DNA of 64,000 nt from JBBSNV01 sp964458605 (GCA_964458605.1 CAYWLS010000001.1:62001-126000), one strand, 5' to 3'. Numbered from the stretch's first letter, positions 1 through 10,712 are shown. Numbers and translations: made by a program. Notes: generated by a model from the letters alone, not told the origin.

Positions 1-1121
1 TTGGCGCGCTCGATGGCTTGCTCGTGGTTTCCGTCGAGCAGGCGGTGGCGGCGCCTTATTGCACGGCGCGGCTGGCCGATGCCGGCGCCCGCGTGATCAA
101 GATCGAGCGGCCGGAGGGCGACTTCGCCCGCCGCTACGACGCCGCGGTCAAGGGCGAGAGCGCCTATTTCGTGTGGCTCAATCGCGGCAAGCAGTCGGTC
201 GCGCTCGATTTCCGCAACGCCCCGGACCTGGCCCTGCTCAAGCGGCTGATCGCCAAGGCCGACGTGCTGGTCCAGAACATGGCGCCGGGCGCGGCCAAGC
301 GCCTAGGCATCGGCTCGGCCGAGATGCGGCGGCAATATCCGCGGCTCATTACGGTGGACATTTCCGGCTATGGCTATTTCGGGCCCTACGAGCATCGCCG
401 CGCCTATGACCTGCTGGTGCAGGCCGAAAGCGGCGTGGCGCAGATCACCGGCACGCCCGAAGCGCCCGGCCGCATCGGCGTCTCGGCGACCGATATCGGC
501 TGCGGCATGTATGCCCATGCCGCCATCCTCGAGGCGCTGATCGCGCGCGGCCGCACCGGCGAGGGTCGCGCCATCGAGGTGTCGCTGTTCTCGGCCATGA
601 CCGAATGGATGACGCCGCCTCTGCTGCACAAGGACTATGCCGGCACCGACTGGCCGCGGGTCGGATTGAACCATCCCAGCATCGTGCCCTACGGCGCCTA
701 CGGGACCGGCGACGGCGCCCAGACCCTGATCGCGGTACAGAACGACAAGGAGTTCGAACGGCTGGCGGCGGTGGTGCTGGGCCAGCCCGGACTGGCGAGC
801 GATCCGCGCTACGCCACCAACATGGAACGCAACCGCCACCGCGCCGAGATCGACCGCATCGTCGGCGAGCGCTTCGCCGCGCTGACGGTGCAGCAGCTCA
901 CCGAGCTGCTGGAGAAGGCCGAGATCGCCTATGCCCGCGTCAGCACGGTGGGCGATGTCAGCGCCCATCCGCAGCTACGCCGCATGCAGATCGCCGGCGA
1001 GCATGGCGCGCCGATCTCGCTGCCGGCGCTGGCCGCCAGCTACGAGGGCCAGCCGCAGGTTCTGGGCAAGGTGCCGGCGCTGGGCGAACATACCGATCTG
1101 GTGCGCAGGGAATTCCCGTGA
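1..1121 (+). CDS. Class III (CaiB/BaiF) CoA-transferase, 5'-truncated
   Basis: Enzyme of the family III CoA-transferases, which move CoA between an acyl-CoA and a free organic acid through an aspartyl-CoA thioester. The reading frame is open to the left edge: the codons before the first possible TTG start (position 18) read G-A-L-D-G-L-L-V-V-S, the usual family N-terminus, so the true start lies outside the window. Visible features are the nucleotide-fold segment GARVIKIERPEGD and YDLLVQAESG, whose Asp aligns with the catalytic aspartate. The C-terminus is complete. The stop overlaps the next gene by four bases (GTGA), so the transferase and the hotdog dehydratase are probably co-translated. 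The substrate cannot be told; mesaconyl-, succinyl- or formyl-CoA transfer are all possible. Confidence 0.9.
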   Translation, partial: GALDGLLVVSVEQAVAAPYCTARLADAGARVIKIERPEGDFARRYDAAVKGESAYFVWLNRGKQSVALDFRNAPDLALLKRLIAKADVLVQNMAPGAAKRLGIGSAEMRRQYPRLITVDISGYGYFGPYEHRRAYDLLVQAESGVAQITGTPEAPGRIGVSATDIGCGMYAHAAILEALIARGRTGEGRAIEVSLFSAMTEWMTPPLLHKDYAGTDWPRVGLNHPSIVPYGAYGTGDGAQTLIAVQNDKEFERLAAVVLGQPGLASDPRYATNMERNRHRAEIDRIVGERFAALTVQQLTELLEKAEIAYARVSTVGDVSAHPQLRRMQIAGEHGAPISLPALAASYEGQPQVLGKVPALGEHTDLVRREFP

Positions 1122-1963
1122 CCGAGCCCAAGCTGCGCGACTGGATCGGCCGCAGCGAACTGCGCCACGACGTCGCCGATCTGCGCGCCACCCACCAGCT
1201 GCATACCGCGCTGGGCCGGACCGACGCGCTGCCGCAGCCGGGCGACGAGGTGCCGCCGGCCTGGCACTGGATGTGGTTCAACGCCACCGATCCGCGCTCC
1301 GCGCTGGATCGCGCGGAGATATCCGAGGCGGGCTACCTGCCGCCGGTGAAGCTGCCGCGGCGCATGTGGGCGGGCAGCCGGCTACGCGTGCACCGGCCGC
1401 TGCGCATCGGCCAGGCCATCCGCAAGCAGGCCCAGATCGCCGACATCGTCGAGCGCCAGGGCAAGACCGGAAAGCTGATCTTCGTGTCGCAGCGCTATTC
1501 CATCTTCGCCGGCGAGGCACTGGCGATCGAAGAGCAGTACGAATCGGTGTTCCGCGAGGCAGCCAGGCCCGGCGCGCCGGTGCAACAACCGCCCGCCGCG
1601 CCGACGGACGCGGCATGGTCGCGGCAGATCGATCCCGATCCGGTCCTGCTGTTCCGCTATTCCGCCGTGACCTTCAACAGCCACCGCATCCATTACGACC
1701 TGCCTTATGCCACGCAGGTCGAAGCCTATCCGGGACTGGTGGTGCACGGTCCGCTGACGGCGACCCTGCTGATGGAGCTGGCGCGCGATTGCAATCCGGG
1801 CCGGCGCATCGCCGCCTACAGCTTTCGCGCCATAAGCCCGCTCTACGCGCCCGCCAGCTTCACCGTCAACGGCAAGCCCGGTCCCGACGGCCGGTCGGCC
1901 CAGCTCTGGGCCGCCAATCCCGACGGCAGGCTCGCCATGCAGGCGGAGGTCGTTTTCGCCTGA
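1118..1963 (+). CDS. MaoC/HTD2-like hotdog acyl-CoA hydratase
   Basis: Protein of 281 residues starting with GTG inside the stop of the CoA-transferase. It resembles the double-hotdog hydratases such as mesaconyl-C4-CoA hydratase and fungal-type HTD2. The C-terminal hotdog carries FNSHRIHYD and, later, YPGLVVHGPL, a signature of this family in which the Asn/His/Asp cluster shapes the active site; the N-terminal half has MWFNATDP and a degenerate hotdog. Being translationally coupled to a class III CoA-transferase suggests the two act in sequence on one CoA thioester, as in mesaconate or C5 dicarboxylate breakdown, but this is inference from order alone. No signal peptide or membrane segment. 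Confidence 0.8.
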   Translation: MTEPKLRDWIGRSELRHDVADLRATHQLHTALGRTDALPQPGDEVPPAWHWMWFNATDPRSALDRAEISEAGYLPPVKLPRRMWAGSRLRVHRPLRIGQAIRKQAQIADIVERQGKTGKLIFVSQRYSIFAGEALAIEEQYESVFREAARPGAPVQQPPAAPTDAAWSRQIDPDPVLLFRYSAVTFNSHRIHYDLPYATQVEAYPGLVVHGPLTATLLMELARDCNPGRRIAAYSFRAISPLYAPASFTVNGKPGPDGRSAQLWAANPDGRLAMQAEVVFA

Positions 1964-1989
1964 GCCGGTGCGGCGGGCGATCCATCACC

Positions 1990-3153
1990 ATGCGCCCGAT
2001 CGTTCCGCTCGCCGCCGCCTTCGCCGCCTATTACGCGGCCTATTTCGTCGTCGGCGGCCTACTGCAGGCCTACTGGCCGGTATGGCTGACCAGCCGCGGC
2101 CTGGACGCGGTGCAGCTTGGCCTGCTGTTCCTGGGCGGCCAATGGATCCGCGTCGGCGCCATCCTGTCCTACGGCCATATCGCCGATCGCTATGGCGTGG
2201 CGCGGCCCATGATCGTGGCCCTGGCCACAGCCGGCGCCATCGTCATCGGCCTGTTCGGCTTCGCCCACAGCTTTGCCGCCCTGCTGGCGCTCAGCCTGGG
2301 CTTCGCGCTGAGCGGCCCGCCGCAGACGCCGCTGGCCGATGGCGTCGCCATCCGCCATGCCGGCGCCGGCCGCTTCGACTACGGAAAGGTGCGGCTGTGG
2401 GGATCGGTCGGCTACATCGCGGCGGTGGCGGGCGGCGGGCTGCTGCTGCGCGAACTGGGCGTCGAAGCGATCTATGTCGGCGTCCTGGCCGGCTGCGTCC
2501 TGACGGCGCTGATCGCCACCCAGCTGCAGTCGCCCAGCCAGCCGCGCCATGCCGAGCCGGCGCCGCCGCGCGCCATGCTGCGGCTGCTGGGCAGCCTGCC
2601 GTTCTGGATCTTCATGGTCGGGGCCGGCGCCAGCCAGGTGTCGCACGCCGTCTATTACGGCTTCTCCACCCTGATCTGGCAGCAGGCCGGCATCGACGAC
2701 CGCGTCATCGGCCTGCTATGGGCCGAAGGCGTGGTGGCGGAAGTGCTGCTGTTCATGTTCGCCGGCCGCGTGCTGGGCCGCATCGGCGTTACCGGCCTGC
2801 TGGCGCTGGCCGGCGTCAGCGGCATGCTGCGCTGGCTGGGGCTTGCCGCGACCACCGAGCTGCCGCTGCTGTTCCTGGCCCAGCTCATGCACGCCCTGAC
2901 CTTCGGCGCCGCCCATCTGGCGTCGATGCATTTCATGCAGCGCGCCGTGCCCGAGCGCGCCATGAGCTCGGCGCAAAGCCTCTACTACGCGCTGCCGCTG
3001 GGCGTCGGCATGGGGCTGGCGATGAGCCTGGCCGGCGTGCTGGTGCGCGACCATGCCCAGCTGGCCTATCTCGCCATGGTGGCACTGTCGGCGGCGACGC
3101 TGCTGGGCGCGCTGCTGCTCAACCGAAGCTGGAGCGGCGGCAAGATCATCTAG
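1990..3153 (+). CDS. MFS transporter, phenylpropionate-permease (HcaT/PPP) type
   Basis: Integral membrane protein of 387 residues with about twelve hydrophobic helices, of the MFS_1-like group that includes the 3-phenylpropionate transporter HcaT. The N-terminus (YYAAYFVVGGLLQAYWPVWL, then SRGLDAVQLGLLF) matches the group pattern of an aromatic first helix followed by a loop before helix 2; GHIADRYG is the helix 2-3 loop motif. The ATG at 1990 is chosen because the frame upstream runs through the preceding gene. It lies 26 bp after the hydratase stop and may belong to the same operon. An organic or aromatic acid as substrate fits the surrounding CoA-thioester genes but is not proven. Confidence 0.8.
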   Translation: MRPIVPLAAAFAAYYAAYFVVGGLLQAYWPVWLTSRGLDAVQLGLLFLGGQWIRVGAILSYGHIADRYGVARPMIVALATAGAIVIGLFGFAHSFAALLALSLGFALSGPPQTPLADGVAIRHAGAGRFDYGKVRLWGSVGYIAAVAGGGLLLRELGVEAIYVGVLAGCVLTALIATQLQSPSQPRHAEPAPPRAMLRLLGSLPFWIFMVGAGASQVSHAVYYGFSTLIWQQAGIDDRVIGLLWAEGVVAEVLLFMFAGRVLGRIGVTGLLALAGVSGMLRWLGLAATTELPLLFLAQLMHALTFGAAHLASMHFMQRAVPERAMSSAQSLYYALPLGVGMGLAMSLAGVLVRDHAQLAYLAMVALSAATLLGALLLNRSWSGGKII

Positions 3154-3168
3154 CAATCGGTCGTCGTA

Positions 3169-4320
3169 TTAGCGCGACAGGCCCCTGGCCGCGATCGGCC
3201 AGATGTCGATCAGGGTGTCGTCCTTCACGACATGATAGACGTCGTAGAGATTGACCGTCGGGTCGCAATGCGGCGGCTGGCAGCTCAGCCAGTCGCCGAT
3301 CTTCAGCGCCTGGCCGGGCGGCAGGTCGACGGCGCCGTATTCGTCGCCGAAGAAGCGATAGCTCGAGCCCTGGGGCGCGCCGCGCGCGATCGTCGGCATC
3401 GGCCCATCGGTGGCGAAGGCCTTCAGCCCGGCATCGGCGGTGGCCATGCCCGGCGTATTGGCGCTGACGATGGTGGTGTCGACGAACAGCGACTGCCCGA
3501 ACGGCCGGGATCCGTCGCCGCGCAAATCGACCGCTTCGTATTGCGCATCCATGAAGATGTAGGAGCCGCATTGCAGCTCGCCGAACACGCCCAGCGCGGC
3601 ATCGATGGCATGGCTGCCGGTGCCGCCGCCGGTGACGATGCCGGGCGGCAGGCCGGCCCTGCGCAGTTCCTCGACCAGGCGCTTGAGCCGCGCCGTCTCG
3701 CGCTCGACCGCCTGGCGTCGCTCGGCGAAGTCTTCGACATGCTGCAGCCGGCCGGAATAGAACTGTACGCCGGCGAAGCGCAGTTGCCGGCTGTCGGCGA
3801 TCTGCCGGGCCAGCCGCACCACCTGGCCATCGTCGCTGACGCCGGTGCGATGCATGCCGGGATCGATGTCGAGCACGACCGACAAGGTGGTGCCGGCGCC
3901 GGCCGCGGCGGCTTCCAGCGCGGCGATATTGGCGGGATTGTCGACGGTCTGCATCAGGCCGCCAGGACCTGCCGCGGCGCGCCGGTCGAGCGCCACCAGC
4001 CGCTCGATGCCCTGCCGCGTCACCACCGGCGAGGTGATCAGCACGCCGGCGATGCCGGCCTCGACCATCGCCTCGGCCTCGCCCAGCTTGGCGCAGCACA
4101 CGCCCAGCGCTCCGGCCTCGATCTGGCGCCGCGCGATCTGCGGCGATTTATGCGTCTTGCTGTGCGGCCGCAGCTTCCTGCCATGCTGCCCGGCGAACGC
4201 CGCCATGGCGGCGATGTTGGCCTCCATGACCTGGAGATCGATCGCCAGCACCGGCGTGTTGAGGCTGCGGCGCGAGCCTTGCTGGCCGATCAGATGCCGG
4301 TGCAGGCGAAAAGCATCCAT
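3169..4320 (-). CDS. D-threonine aldolase / D-serine dehydratase-like PLP enzyme
   Basis: PLP enzyme of 383 residues with an alanine-racemase-type TIM barrel followed by the DSD/DTA C-terminal domain. RPHSKTHK near residue 51 holds the predicted PLP lysine (K55), and GGGTGSHAI is the phosphate-binding loop. Near the C-terminus PPHCDPTVNLYD keeps the metal-binding His and the Asp two residues on; Asp at this place is what D-threonine aldolases carry, whereas eukaryotic D-serine dehydratases have Cys, so cleavage of a D-3-hydroxy amino acid to glycine and an aldehyde is preferred. The ATG overlaps the stop of the acyl-CoA synthetase upstream (ATGA), so the two are coupled. Substrate is unknown. 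Confidence 0.85.
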   Translation of the reverse strand: MDAFRLHRHLIGQQGSRRSLNTPVLAIDLQVMEANIAAMAAFAGQHGRKLRPHSKTHKSPQIARRQIEAGALGVCCAKLGEAEAMVEAGIAGVLITSPVVTRQGIERLVALDRRAAAGPGGLMQTVDNPANIAALEAAAAGAGTTLSVVLDIDPGMHRTGVSDDGQVVRLARQIADSRQLRFAGVQFYSGRLQHVEDFAERRQAVERETARLKRLVEELRRAGLPPGIVTGGGTGSHAIDAALGVFGELQCGSYIFMDAQYEAVDLRGDGSRPFGQSLFVDTTIVSANTPGMATADAGLKAFATDGPMPTIARGAPQGSSYRFFGDEYGAVDLPPGQALKIGDWLSCQPPHCDPTVNLYDVYHVVKDDTLIDIWPIAARGLSR

Positions 4321-6185
4321 CAGATCACGATGACCTCGGGCCCCGGCGGATCGGCATAGAGCTTGTCGACCAGATCGGCGCGCCGCTCCAAGGTGGCGCG
4401 CTGGTTGATGTAGCCCTTGTCGGTCAGCTCGTTGCCGTCGATCGAAGGCGGCTCGGCCATCAGCACCACGCGCTTGATCCGGGTGCTGGAGCCGGGGTTG
4501 TCCTTGTTGTGCCGGGCCAGGCCCGCGCGCACCGTCTCGATCACTTTGGGGTGCTTGATCAGCGCGTCGGGCGCGGCATTGGCGTCGCCGGCGATCTGGC
4601 GGCAAGCCAGCACGTTGGGCCAAGCCAGCAGGCCGACGAACTCCTTGTCCTGGCCCGCCACCACGGCGTCCTGGATGGCCGGGGAGGCGGCGGCGATCGC
4701 CGCCACGCGCAGCGAGCCGACATGCACGAAGGTGCCGCTCATCAGCTTGAAGTCCTCGACCACGCGGCCCTTGAACACCAGCCCCTGCGCGGGATCGTTG
4801 GGGTCGACGAAGTCGCCGGCATCGCCGATCTTGTAGAAGCCCTCCTCGTCGAACATCTGCGCCGTCAGGTCGGGACGCTTGTAGTAGCCGGGCGTGACGA
4901 TGACGCCGCGCAGGCGCAATTCGTACTTGCCGCCGGCCGGCACCATCTTCAGCTCGACGCCGGGGAAGGGCAGGCCGATCAGCCCGACCCGCTCGGTCTC
5001 CCAATAGGTCGCGGTGGCGGTGGGCGCGGTCTCGGTCGAGCCCCAGCCGGTGAAGAACACCAGGCGCTGGCCGGTATGCTTGATCGCCAGCGCCTGCATG
5101 CGGTCGTAGAGATCGTCGGGCAGGGTGGCGCCGCCGTAGCTGAGTGCGGTGAGCTGCCGGAAGAACGACTGCGCCAGCGCGTCGTCCTTTTCCAGCGCCG
5201 CCGCCAGCGCGGCATAGCCCGCCGGCACGTTGGAATAGGTGGTGGGCGAAACCTCGCGCAGATTGCGCAGCGTCTCGTCGAACATGCCGGGCAGCGGCTT
5301 GCCGTCGTCGATATAAAGCGTGCCGCCCTCGGCCAGCAAAGCGTGGAAGCCGGCATTGCCGCCCATGGTGTGGTTCCACGGCAGCCAGTCGAGGATCACC
5401 GGCGAGGGATCGCCGGGCTGGCGCGGCCTTGCCTGGCGACCCATCGCCGCGTTGGCGCACATCATCTCCTGGGTGTTGATCACGGCCTTGGGCATGCCGG
5501 TCGAGCCGGAGGTGAACAGGAACTTGCCGATCGTCTTGGGGCCCAGCGCGGCGATCGAGCGTTCGACGTCGCTCGTGGCCTGGGTGCCGACCAGCTCGCT
5601 CCACGGCGTCGACTTGATGCCTTCGGGTAGGTTTTCTGGCGGCATGTCGACATGCACGATCTCGACGCCCTCGAGATCGAGCGATTTCAGCGCGCGCTCG
5701 AAGGGCGGGCCGTACTGCACCAGGATCAGGCCCGGGCTGAGCAGCTCGACCACGTATTTCAGCTTGGCGTGGTCCTGGCTCATCAGCGAATAGGCCTGCG
5801 ACACCGGCGCCGCCGGCACGCCCGCCTGCATCGCCGCCTGGGTCAGCAGCGCATGCTCGATCGAGTTGCCGGACAGGATCATCACCGGCCGCTCGACGGA
5901 GAGCTTGCGGTCGAGCAGCGCCTGGGTCAGCCGGTCGACCTGGCGCTTGGCCTCGCCATAGCTCAGCTTGGACCATTCGCGGTTGGGACCGCGGCGCTGG
6001 GCCAGCCAGACGTGATCGGGCTTCTCCCGCGCCCACTTCGCCAGATAGGCCGGGATGTGGCGCTCGAAGGGGTTCAGCTTGTGGCGCGAGCGCAGCACGA
6101 TCGAACCGTCGGCGCGGCGATCGGTCTCGATATCGCGCGACAGATAGGCGAGCTTCCTGAACGGCGGTTTGACCAGCGTGTCCAT
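4320..6185 (-). CDS. Feruloyl-CoA synthetase-like AMP-binding enzyme
   Basis: Adenylate-forming ligase of 621 residues, activating an aromatic or fatty acid with ATP and CoA. The N-terminal DIETDRRADGSIVLRSRHKL and the stretch RPVMILSGNSIEHALL are typical of feruloyl-CoA synthetases. Core motifs: P-loop FTSGSTGMPKAV, GWGSTETAPTAT, and YKIGDAGDF; NELTDKGYINQ holds the late catalytic lysine. I take ATG 6185 because GGGAG stands eight bases before it; an upstream in-frame start at 6290 has no such support and would add a non-homologous leader. It is translationally coupled to the D-threonine-aldolase-like gene, an unusual pairing. Feruloyl specificity rests on remembered family resemblance. Confidence 0.85.
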   Translation of the reverse strand: MDTLVKPPFRKLAYLSRDIETDRRADGSIVLRSRHKLNPFERHIPAYLAKWAREKPDHVWLAQRRGPNREWSKLSYGEAKRQVDRLTQALLDRKLSVERPVMILSGNSIEHALLTQAAMQAGVPAAPVSQAYSLMSQDHAKLKYVVELLSPGLILVQYGPPFERALKSLDLEGVEIVHVDMPPENLPEGIKSTPWSELVGTQATSDVERSIAALGPKTIGKFLFTSGSTGMPKAVINTQEMMCANAAMGRQARPRQPGDPSPVILDWLPWNHTMGGNAGFHALLAEGGTLYIDDGKPLPGMFDETLRNLREVSPTTYSNVPAGYAALAAALEKDDALAQSFFRQLTALSYGGATLPDDLYDRMQALAIKHTGQRLVFFTGWGSTETAPTATATYWETERVGLIGLPFPGVELKMVPAGGKYELRLRGVIVTPGYYKRPDLTAQMFDEEGFYKIGDAGDFVDPNDPAQGLVFKGRVVEDFKLMSGTFVHVGSLRVAAIAAASPAIQDAVVAGQDKEFVGLLAWPNVLACRQIAGDANAAPDALIKHPKVIETVRAGLARHNKDNPGSSTRIKRVVLMAEPPSIDGNELTDKGYINQRATLERRADLVDKLYADPPGPEVIVI

Positions 6186-6372
6186 GCGCACTCCCGGCAA
6201 TTCCGCGCTGCGGTCGAGGGCCGAAGCCTGCCGGGCGCGGCTGATTGTTCTTTGCCGGTCAAAGTACGGTGCGCCGGCCGCAGCTTGCAAGGCCCGGCGA
6301 GGCGCAGGCTGCGCCCGCTTCGCAACCGCCGGTCATTTTGTGTCGCATGGCGCGGCGGGACGGGTGGCGCGG

Positions 6373-6401
6373 TGGACGCCCCCGGAGGCGGGCGTCATAA
6401 T
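6373..6401 (+). promoter_or_regulatory. Predicted sigma-70-type promoter for the acyl-CoA dehydrogenase
   Basis: TGGACG (4 of 6 matches) and CATAAT (5 of 6) separated by 17 bases, leaving a leader of about 20 bases before the GGAGGAG ribosome site and ATG at 6426. Seen by eye only. Confidence 0.4.
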
Positions 6402-6425
6402 CGTGCCGCACACACGGAGGAGACG

Positions 6426-7646
6426 ATGGATTTCGAATATTCGGACCGAACCAAGGACCTGATCGAGAAGGTCCAGAAGTTCATGGACGACGTGATCTAC
6501 CCTGGCGAGCACGTCTATCACGAGCAGCTCCAGGCGCAGAAGGATCGCTGGCAGCTGCCGCCGGTCATGGAGGAGCTGAAGGCCGAGGCCAAGAAGCGCG
6601 GGTTGTGGAATATGTTCCTGCCGCCCAACAAGGATGGCGACACCCACGGCACGATAGGCCTGACCAATCTGGAATACGCGCCGATCTGCGAAATCCTGGG
6701 TCGCTCCCATATCGCCTCCGAGGCGATGAACTGCTCCGCGCCCGACACCGGCAACATGGAAGTGCTGGCGCGCTACGGCACCGCGGAGCAGAAGGAAAAG
6801 TGGCTGAAACCGCTGCTCAACGGCGAAATCCGCTCCTGCTTCGCCATGACCGAGCCGGCGGTGGCTTCCTCCGACGCCAAGAACATCGCCGCCCGCATCG
6901 AGCGCGACGGCGATCACTACGTCATCAACGGCCGCAAGTGGTGGTCCTCGGGCATGGGCGACCCGCGCTGCAAGATCGTCATCTTCATGGGCAAGACCGA
7001 TCCCAAGGCGCCGGCCTACCAGCAGCAGTCGATGATCCTGGTGCCGTCCGACACGCCGGGCATCAAGATCGAGAAGATGCTGCACGTGTTCGGCTACGAC
7101 GACGCGCCGCACGGCCACGCCGAGGTCAGCTACACCAACGTGCGCGTGCCCAAGGAGAACATGATCCTGGGCGAAGGCCGCGGCTTCGAGATCGCGCAGG
7201 GCCGCCTGGGGCCGGGCCGCATCCATCACTGCATGCGCGCCATCGGCGCGGCGGAACGGGCGCTGGAGCTGGCGATCAAGCGCGCCAAGAGCCGCACCGC
7301 GTTCGGCCAGAGTATCGCCGAGATGGGCGTGACCAAGCACTGGATCGCCGAATCGCGCATGGAGATCGAGCAGGCCCGGCTGCTGGTGCTGAAGGCGGCG
7401 TGGATGATGGACGTGGTCGGCAACAAGGCCGCGCGCAAGGAAATCGCCATGATCAAGGTGGTGGTGCCCAACATGTCCACCCGCGTGATCGACCGCTGCC
7501 TGCAACTGCACGGCGCCGGCGGCGTCAGCCAGGTCTTCCCGCTGGCCTCCATGTACGCCCACCAGCGCACCCTGCGCCTGGCCGACGGCCCGGACGAGGT
7601 GCATCGCGACCAGGTCGGCCGGTTGGAAATCTCGCGCTGGAACTGA
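6426..7646 (+). CDS. Acyl-CoA dehydrogenase (ACAD10/11-like)
   Basis: FAD enzyme of 406 residues that introduces a trans-2 double bond into an acyl-CoA and passes electrons to ETF. It starts with MDFEYSDRTKDL after a strong GGAGGAG site. Visible features are FAMTEPAVASSD in the middle beta domain, KWWSSGMGDPRC, RTAFGQSIAEMG in the FAD-contact helix, QLHGAGGVSQ, and LADGPDEVHRDQV near the C-terminus, the last typical of the ACAD10/11-like subgroup rather than of medium-chain enzymes. Divergent from the feruloyl-CoA synthetase gene, with about 240 bp between the two start codons. The chain length of the substrate cannot be told. Confidence 0.92.
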   Translation: MDFEYSDRTKDLIEKVQKFMDDVIYPGEHVYHEQLQAQKDRWQLPPVMEELKAEAKKRGLWNMFLPPNKDGDTHGTIGLTNLEYAPICEILGRSHIASEAMNCSAPDTGNMEVLARYGTAEQKEKWLKPLLNGEIRSCFAMTEPAVASSDAKNIAARIERDGDHYVINGRKWWSSGMGDPRCKIVIFMGKTDPKAPAYQQQSMILVPSDTPGIKIEKMLHVFGYDDAPHGHAEVSYTNVRVPKENMILGEGRGFEIAQGRLGPGRIHHCMRAIGAAERALELAIKRAKSRTAFGQSIAEMGVTKHWIAESRMEIEQARLLVLKAAWMMDVVGNKAARKEIAMIKVVVPNMSTRVIDRCLQLHGAGGVSQVFPLASMYAHQRTLRLADGPDEVHRDQVGRLEISRWN

Positions 7647-7730
7647 CGCGCCCGAACCGGCCCGCCGGAACGGTCTCGCCGGCGCGGGCGGCGCGCCGCA
7701 CCATCGCGCACAACGTCGTTTCGCCATGAA

Positions 7731-7758
7731 GAAGGGGCTGCCGGCAGGCGGCCCCTTC
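7731..7758 (+). terminator. Hairpin after the acyl-CoA dehydrogenase, possible terminator
   Basis: Perfect 8-bp arms GAAGGGGC and GCCCCTTC with further pairing inside the loop, about 85 bp after the stop codon. No T tract follows, so intrinsic termination is uncertain; it may only protect the transcript 3' end. Confidence 0.3.
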
Positions 7759-7896
7759 GACATTGGTAGCCATGAGAAAATCCCCGCGCCGGCTGCGGCT
7801 TTGCGCAGCGTGCGCCGGCCTTTCCCGGGGCCCGGGCCGGTGCTAGGTTGCCGGCCAAATCGCATCCGGATCGCATCCGAGTTTAGGGAGAACGAC

Positions 7897-9390
<1,494 letters not shown>

Positions 9391-9400
9391 TCGCATTTAA

Positions 9401-9526
9401 CCTCTCCCACCGGGAGAACTCGCGAGCGATAGCGAGCGGGTGAGGGGTCGAAGGCAAGACTGGTCCGCCCCTCACCCGGCTGCGTTCGCTGACGCTCATG
9501 CAGTCGACCTCTCCCGGTGGGAGAGG
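9401..9526. repeat. CTCTCCC-type palindromic intergenic repeat, copy 1
   Basis: Outer palindromes CCTCTCCC...GGGAGA and CCTCTCCCGGTGGGAGAGG flank an inner inverted pair GGGTGAGGGG / CCCCTCACCC, with GAGCGATAGCGAGC in between, so the whole element can fold into a long branched hairpin. A second copy in the same orientation is at 31651-31776. It fills most of the 158-bp gap between mmsA and the alcohol dehydrogenase. Confidence 0.85.
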
Positions 9527-9548
9527 TGCACAAGAACGGGAGCGAAGC

Positions 9549-10709
9549 ATGATCGCCACCATCCTGACGCCGCGCCTGATCCTGCTGGGCGGCGGCGCCA
9601 TCGCCCAGGCCGCCGACACGCTCAAGCAGATCGGCGGCAGCAAGCCGCTGATCGTCACCGACAAGTTCATGGAAAAGAGCGGCAAGCTCGCCGCGCTGAC
9701 CGACGTGCTGGACCAGGCCGGCGTCAAGTGGGCGGTGTTCTCCGACACGGTCGAGGATCCCACCACCCAAATCATCGAAGCCGGGGTGGCGCGGCTCGAG
9801 GACGGCGCCTATGACAGCCTGATCGCGCTGGGCGGCGGCTCGCCGATCGACACCGCCAAGGCGATCTCGGTGCTGGCCGCCAATGGCGGCCGGATGCGCG
9901 ACTACAAGGTGCCCAACCCGATCCCCAAGCAGGGCCTGCCGCTGCTGGCGATCCCGACCACCGCCGGCACCGGCTCGGAGGTGACGCGCTTCACCATCAT
10001 CACCGACACCGAGACCGACGAGAAGATGCTGATCTCCGGCCTGGCCTGCCTGCCGGCGGCGGCGATCGTCGATTACGAGCTGACCCTGACCAAGCCGTTC
10101 CGGCTCACCGCCGACACCGCGATCGACAGCCTGACCCATGCCATCGAGGCCTATGTCAGCCGCAAGGCCAATCTGCATTCGGACGGGCTGGGGCTGAACG
10201 CCATGCGGCTGATCTACAGGAACATCCATGCGGTGTGCCAGCAGCCCGACAACAAGGCGGCGCGCGAGGCCATGATGCTGGGCGCGCACCAGGCCGGCAT
10301 GGCCTTCTCCAACGCCTCGGTGGCGCTGGTGCACGGCATGAGCCGGCCGATCGGCGCCCATTTCCACGTGCCGCACGGCCTGTCCAACGCCATGCTGCTG
10401 CCGGCTATCACCGCCTTCTCGGCCAATGCCGCGCTCAACCGCTATGCCGATTGCGCCCGCGCCATGGGGCTGTGCGACGACAGGCTGGGCGACCAGGCGG
10501 CGGTAGCGATGCTGCTGGACGCGCTGCGCCAGCTCAACGCCGACCTCAAGGTGCCGACGCCCAAGGCCTACGGCATCGACGAGACCAAGTATTTCGCCAT
10601 GATGCCCAAGATGGCCGAGCAGGCGCTGGCCTCGGGCTCGCCCAACAACAACCCGCGCGTTCCCACGGCGGCGGAGATCGTCGAACTCTACAAGGAAGTG
10701 TGGGCTTAG
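9549..10709 (+). CDS. Iron-containing alcohol dehydrogenase
   Basis: Group III NAD(P)-dependent alcohol dehydrogenase of 386 residues. The N-terminal Rossmann-like domain has GGGSPIDTAK and the cofactor loop IPTTAGTGSEVT. The metal site is seen in DTAIDSLTHAIEAYVS (Asp and His) and in LVHGMSRPIGAHFHVPHG (two His), so all four ligands are kept and the enzyme should be active. The ATG at 9549 follows the palindromic repeat and GGGAGCGAAGC; the longer frame upstream runs through the repeat and is rejected. Substrate unknown; a short-chain or hydroxyacid oxidation next to mmsA is plausible. Confidence 0.9.
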   Translation: MIATILTPRLILLGGGAIAQAADTLKQIGGSKPLIVTDKFMEKSGKLAALTDVLDQAGVKWAVFSDTVEDPTTQIIEAGVARLEDGAYDSLIALGGGSPIDTAKAISVLAANGGRMRDYKVPNPIPKQGLPLLAIPTTAGTGSEVTRFTIITDTETDEKMLISGLACLPAAAIVDYELTLTKPFRLTADTAIDSLTHAIEAYVSRKANLHSDGLGLNAMRLIYRNIHAVCQQPDNKAAREAMMLGAHQAGMAFSNASVALVHGMSRPIGAHFHVPHGLSNAMLLPAITAFSANAALNRYADCARAMGLCDDRLGDQAAVAMLLDALRQLNADLKVPTPKAYGIDETKYFAMMPKMAEQALASGSPNNNPRVPTAAEIVELYKEVWA

Positions 10710-10712
10710 TCG

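Noticed and set aside
931..1989. Long upstream extension of the MFS transporter frame
   Set aside because: The added 350 residues are Arg/Ala-rich shadow sequence in another frame of the hotdog hydratase gene; the first membrane helix follows ATG 1990.
4321..6036. Minus-strand upstream extension of the aldolase frame to over 950 codons
   Set aside because: The part before 4320 is another frame of the feruloyl-CoA synthetase gene and is low-complexity; the real aldolase start is the ATGA overlap at 4320.
9401..9526. Possible small RNA or riboswitch
   Set aside because: The strong hairpins recur at an unrelated locus (31651-31776) and fit dispersed palindromic repeats better than a locus-specific RNA.
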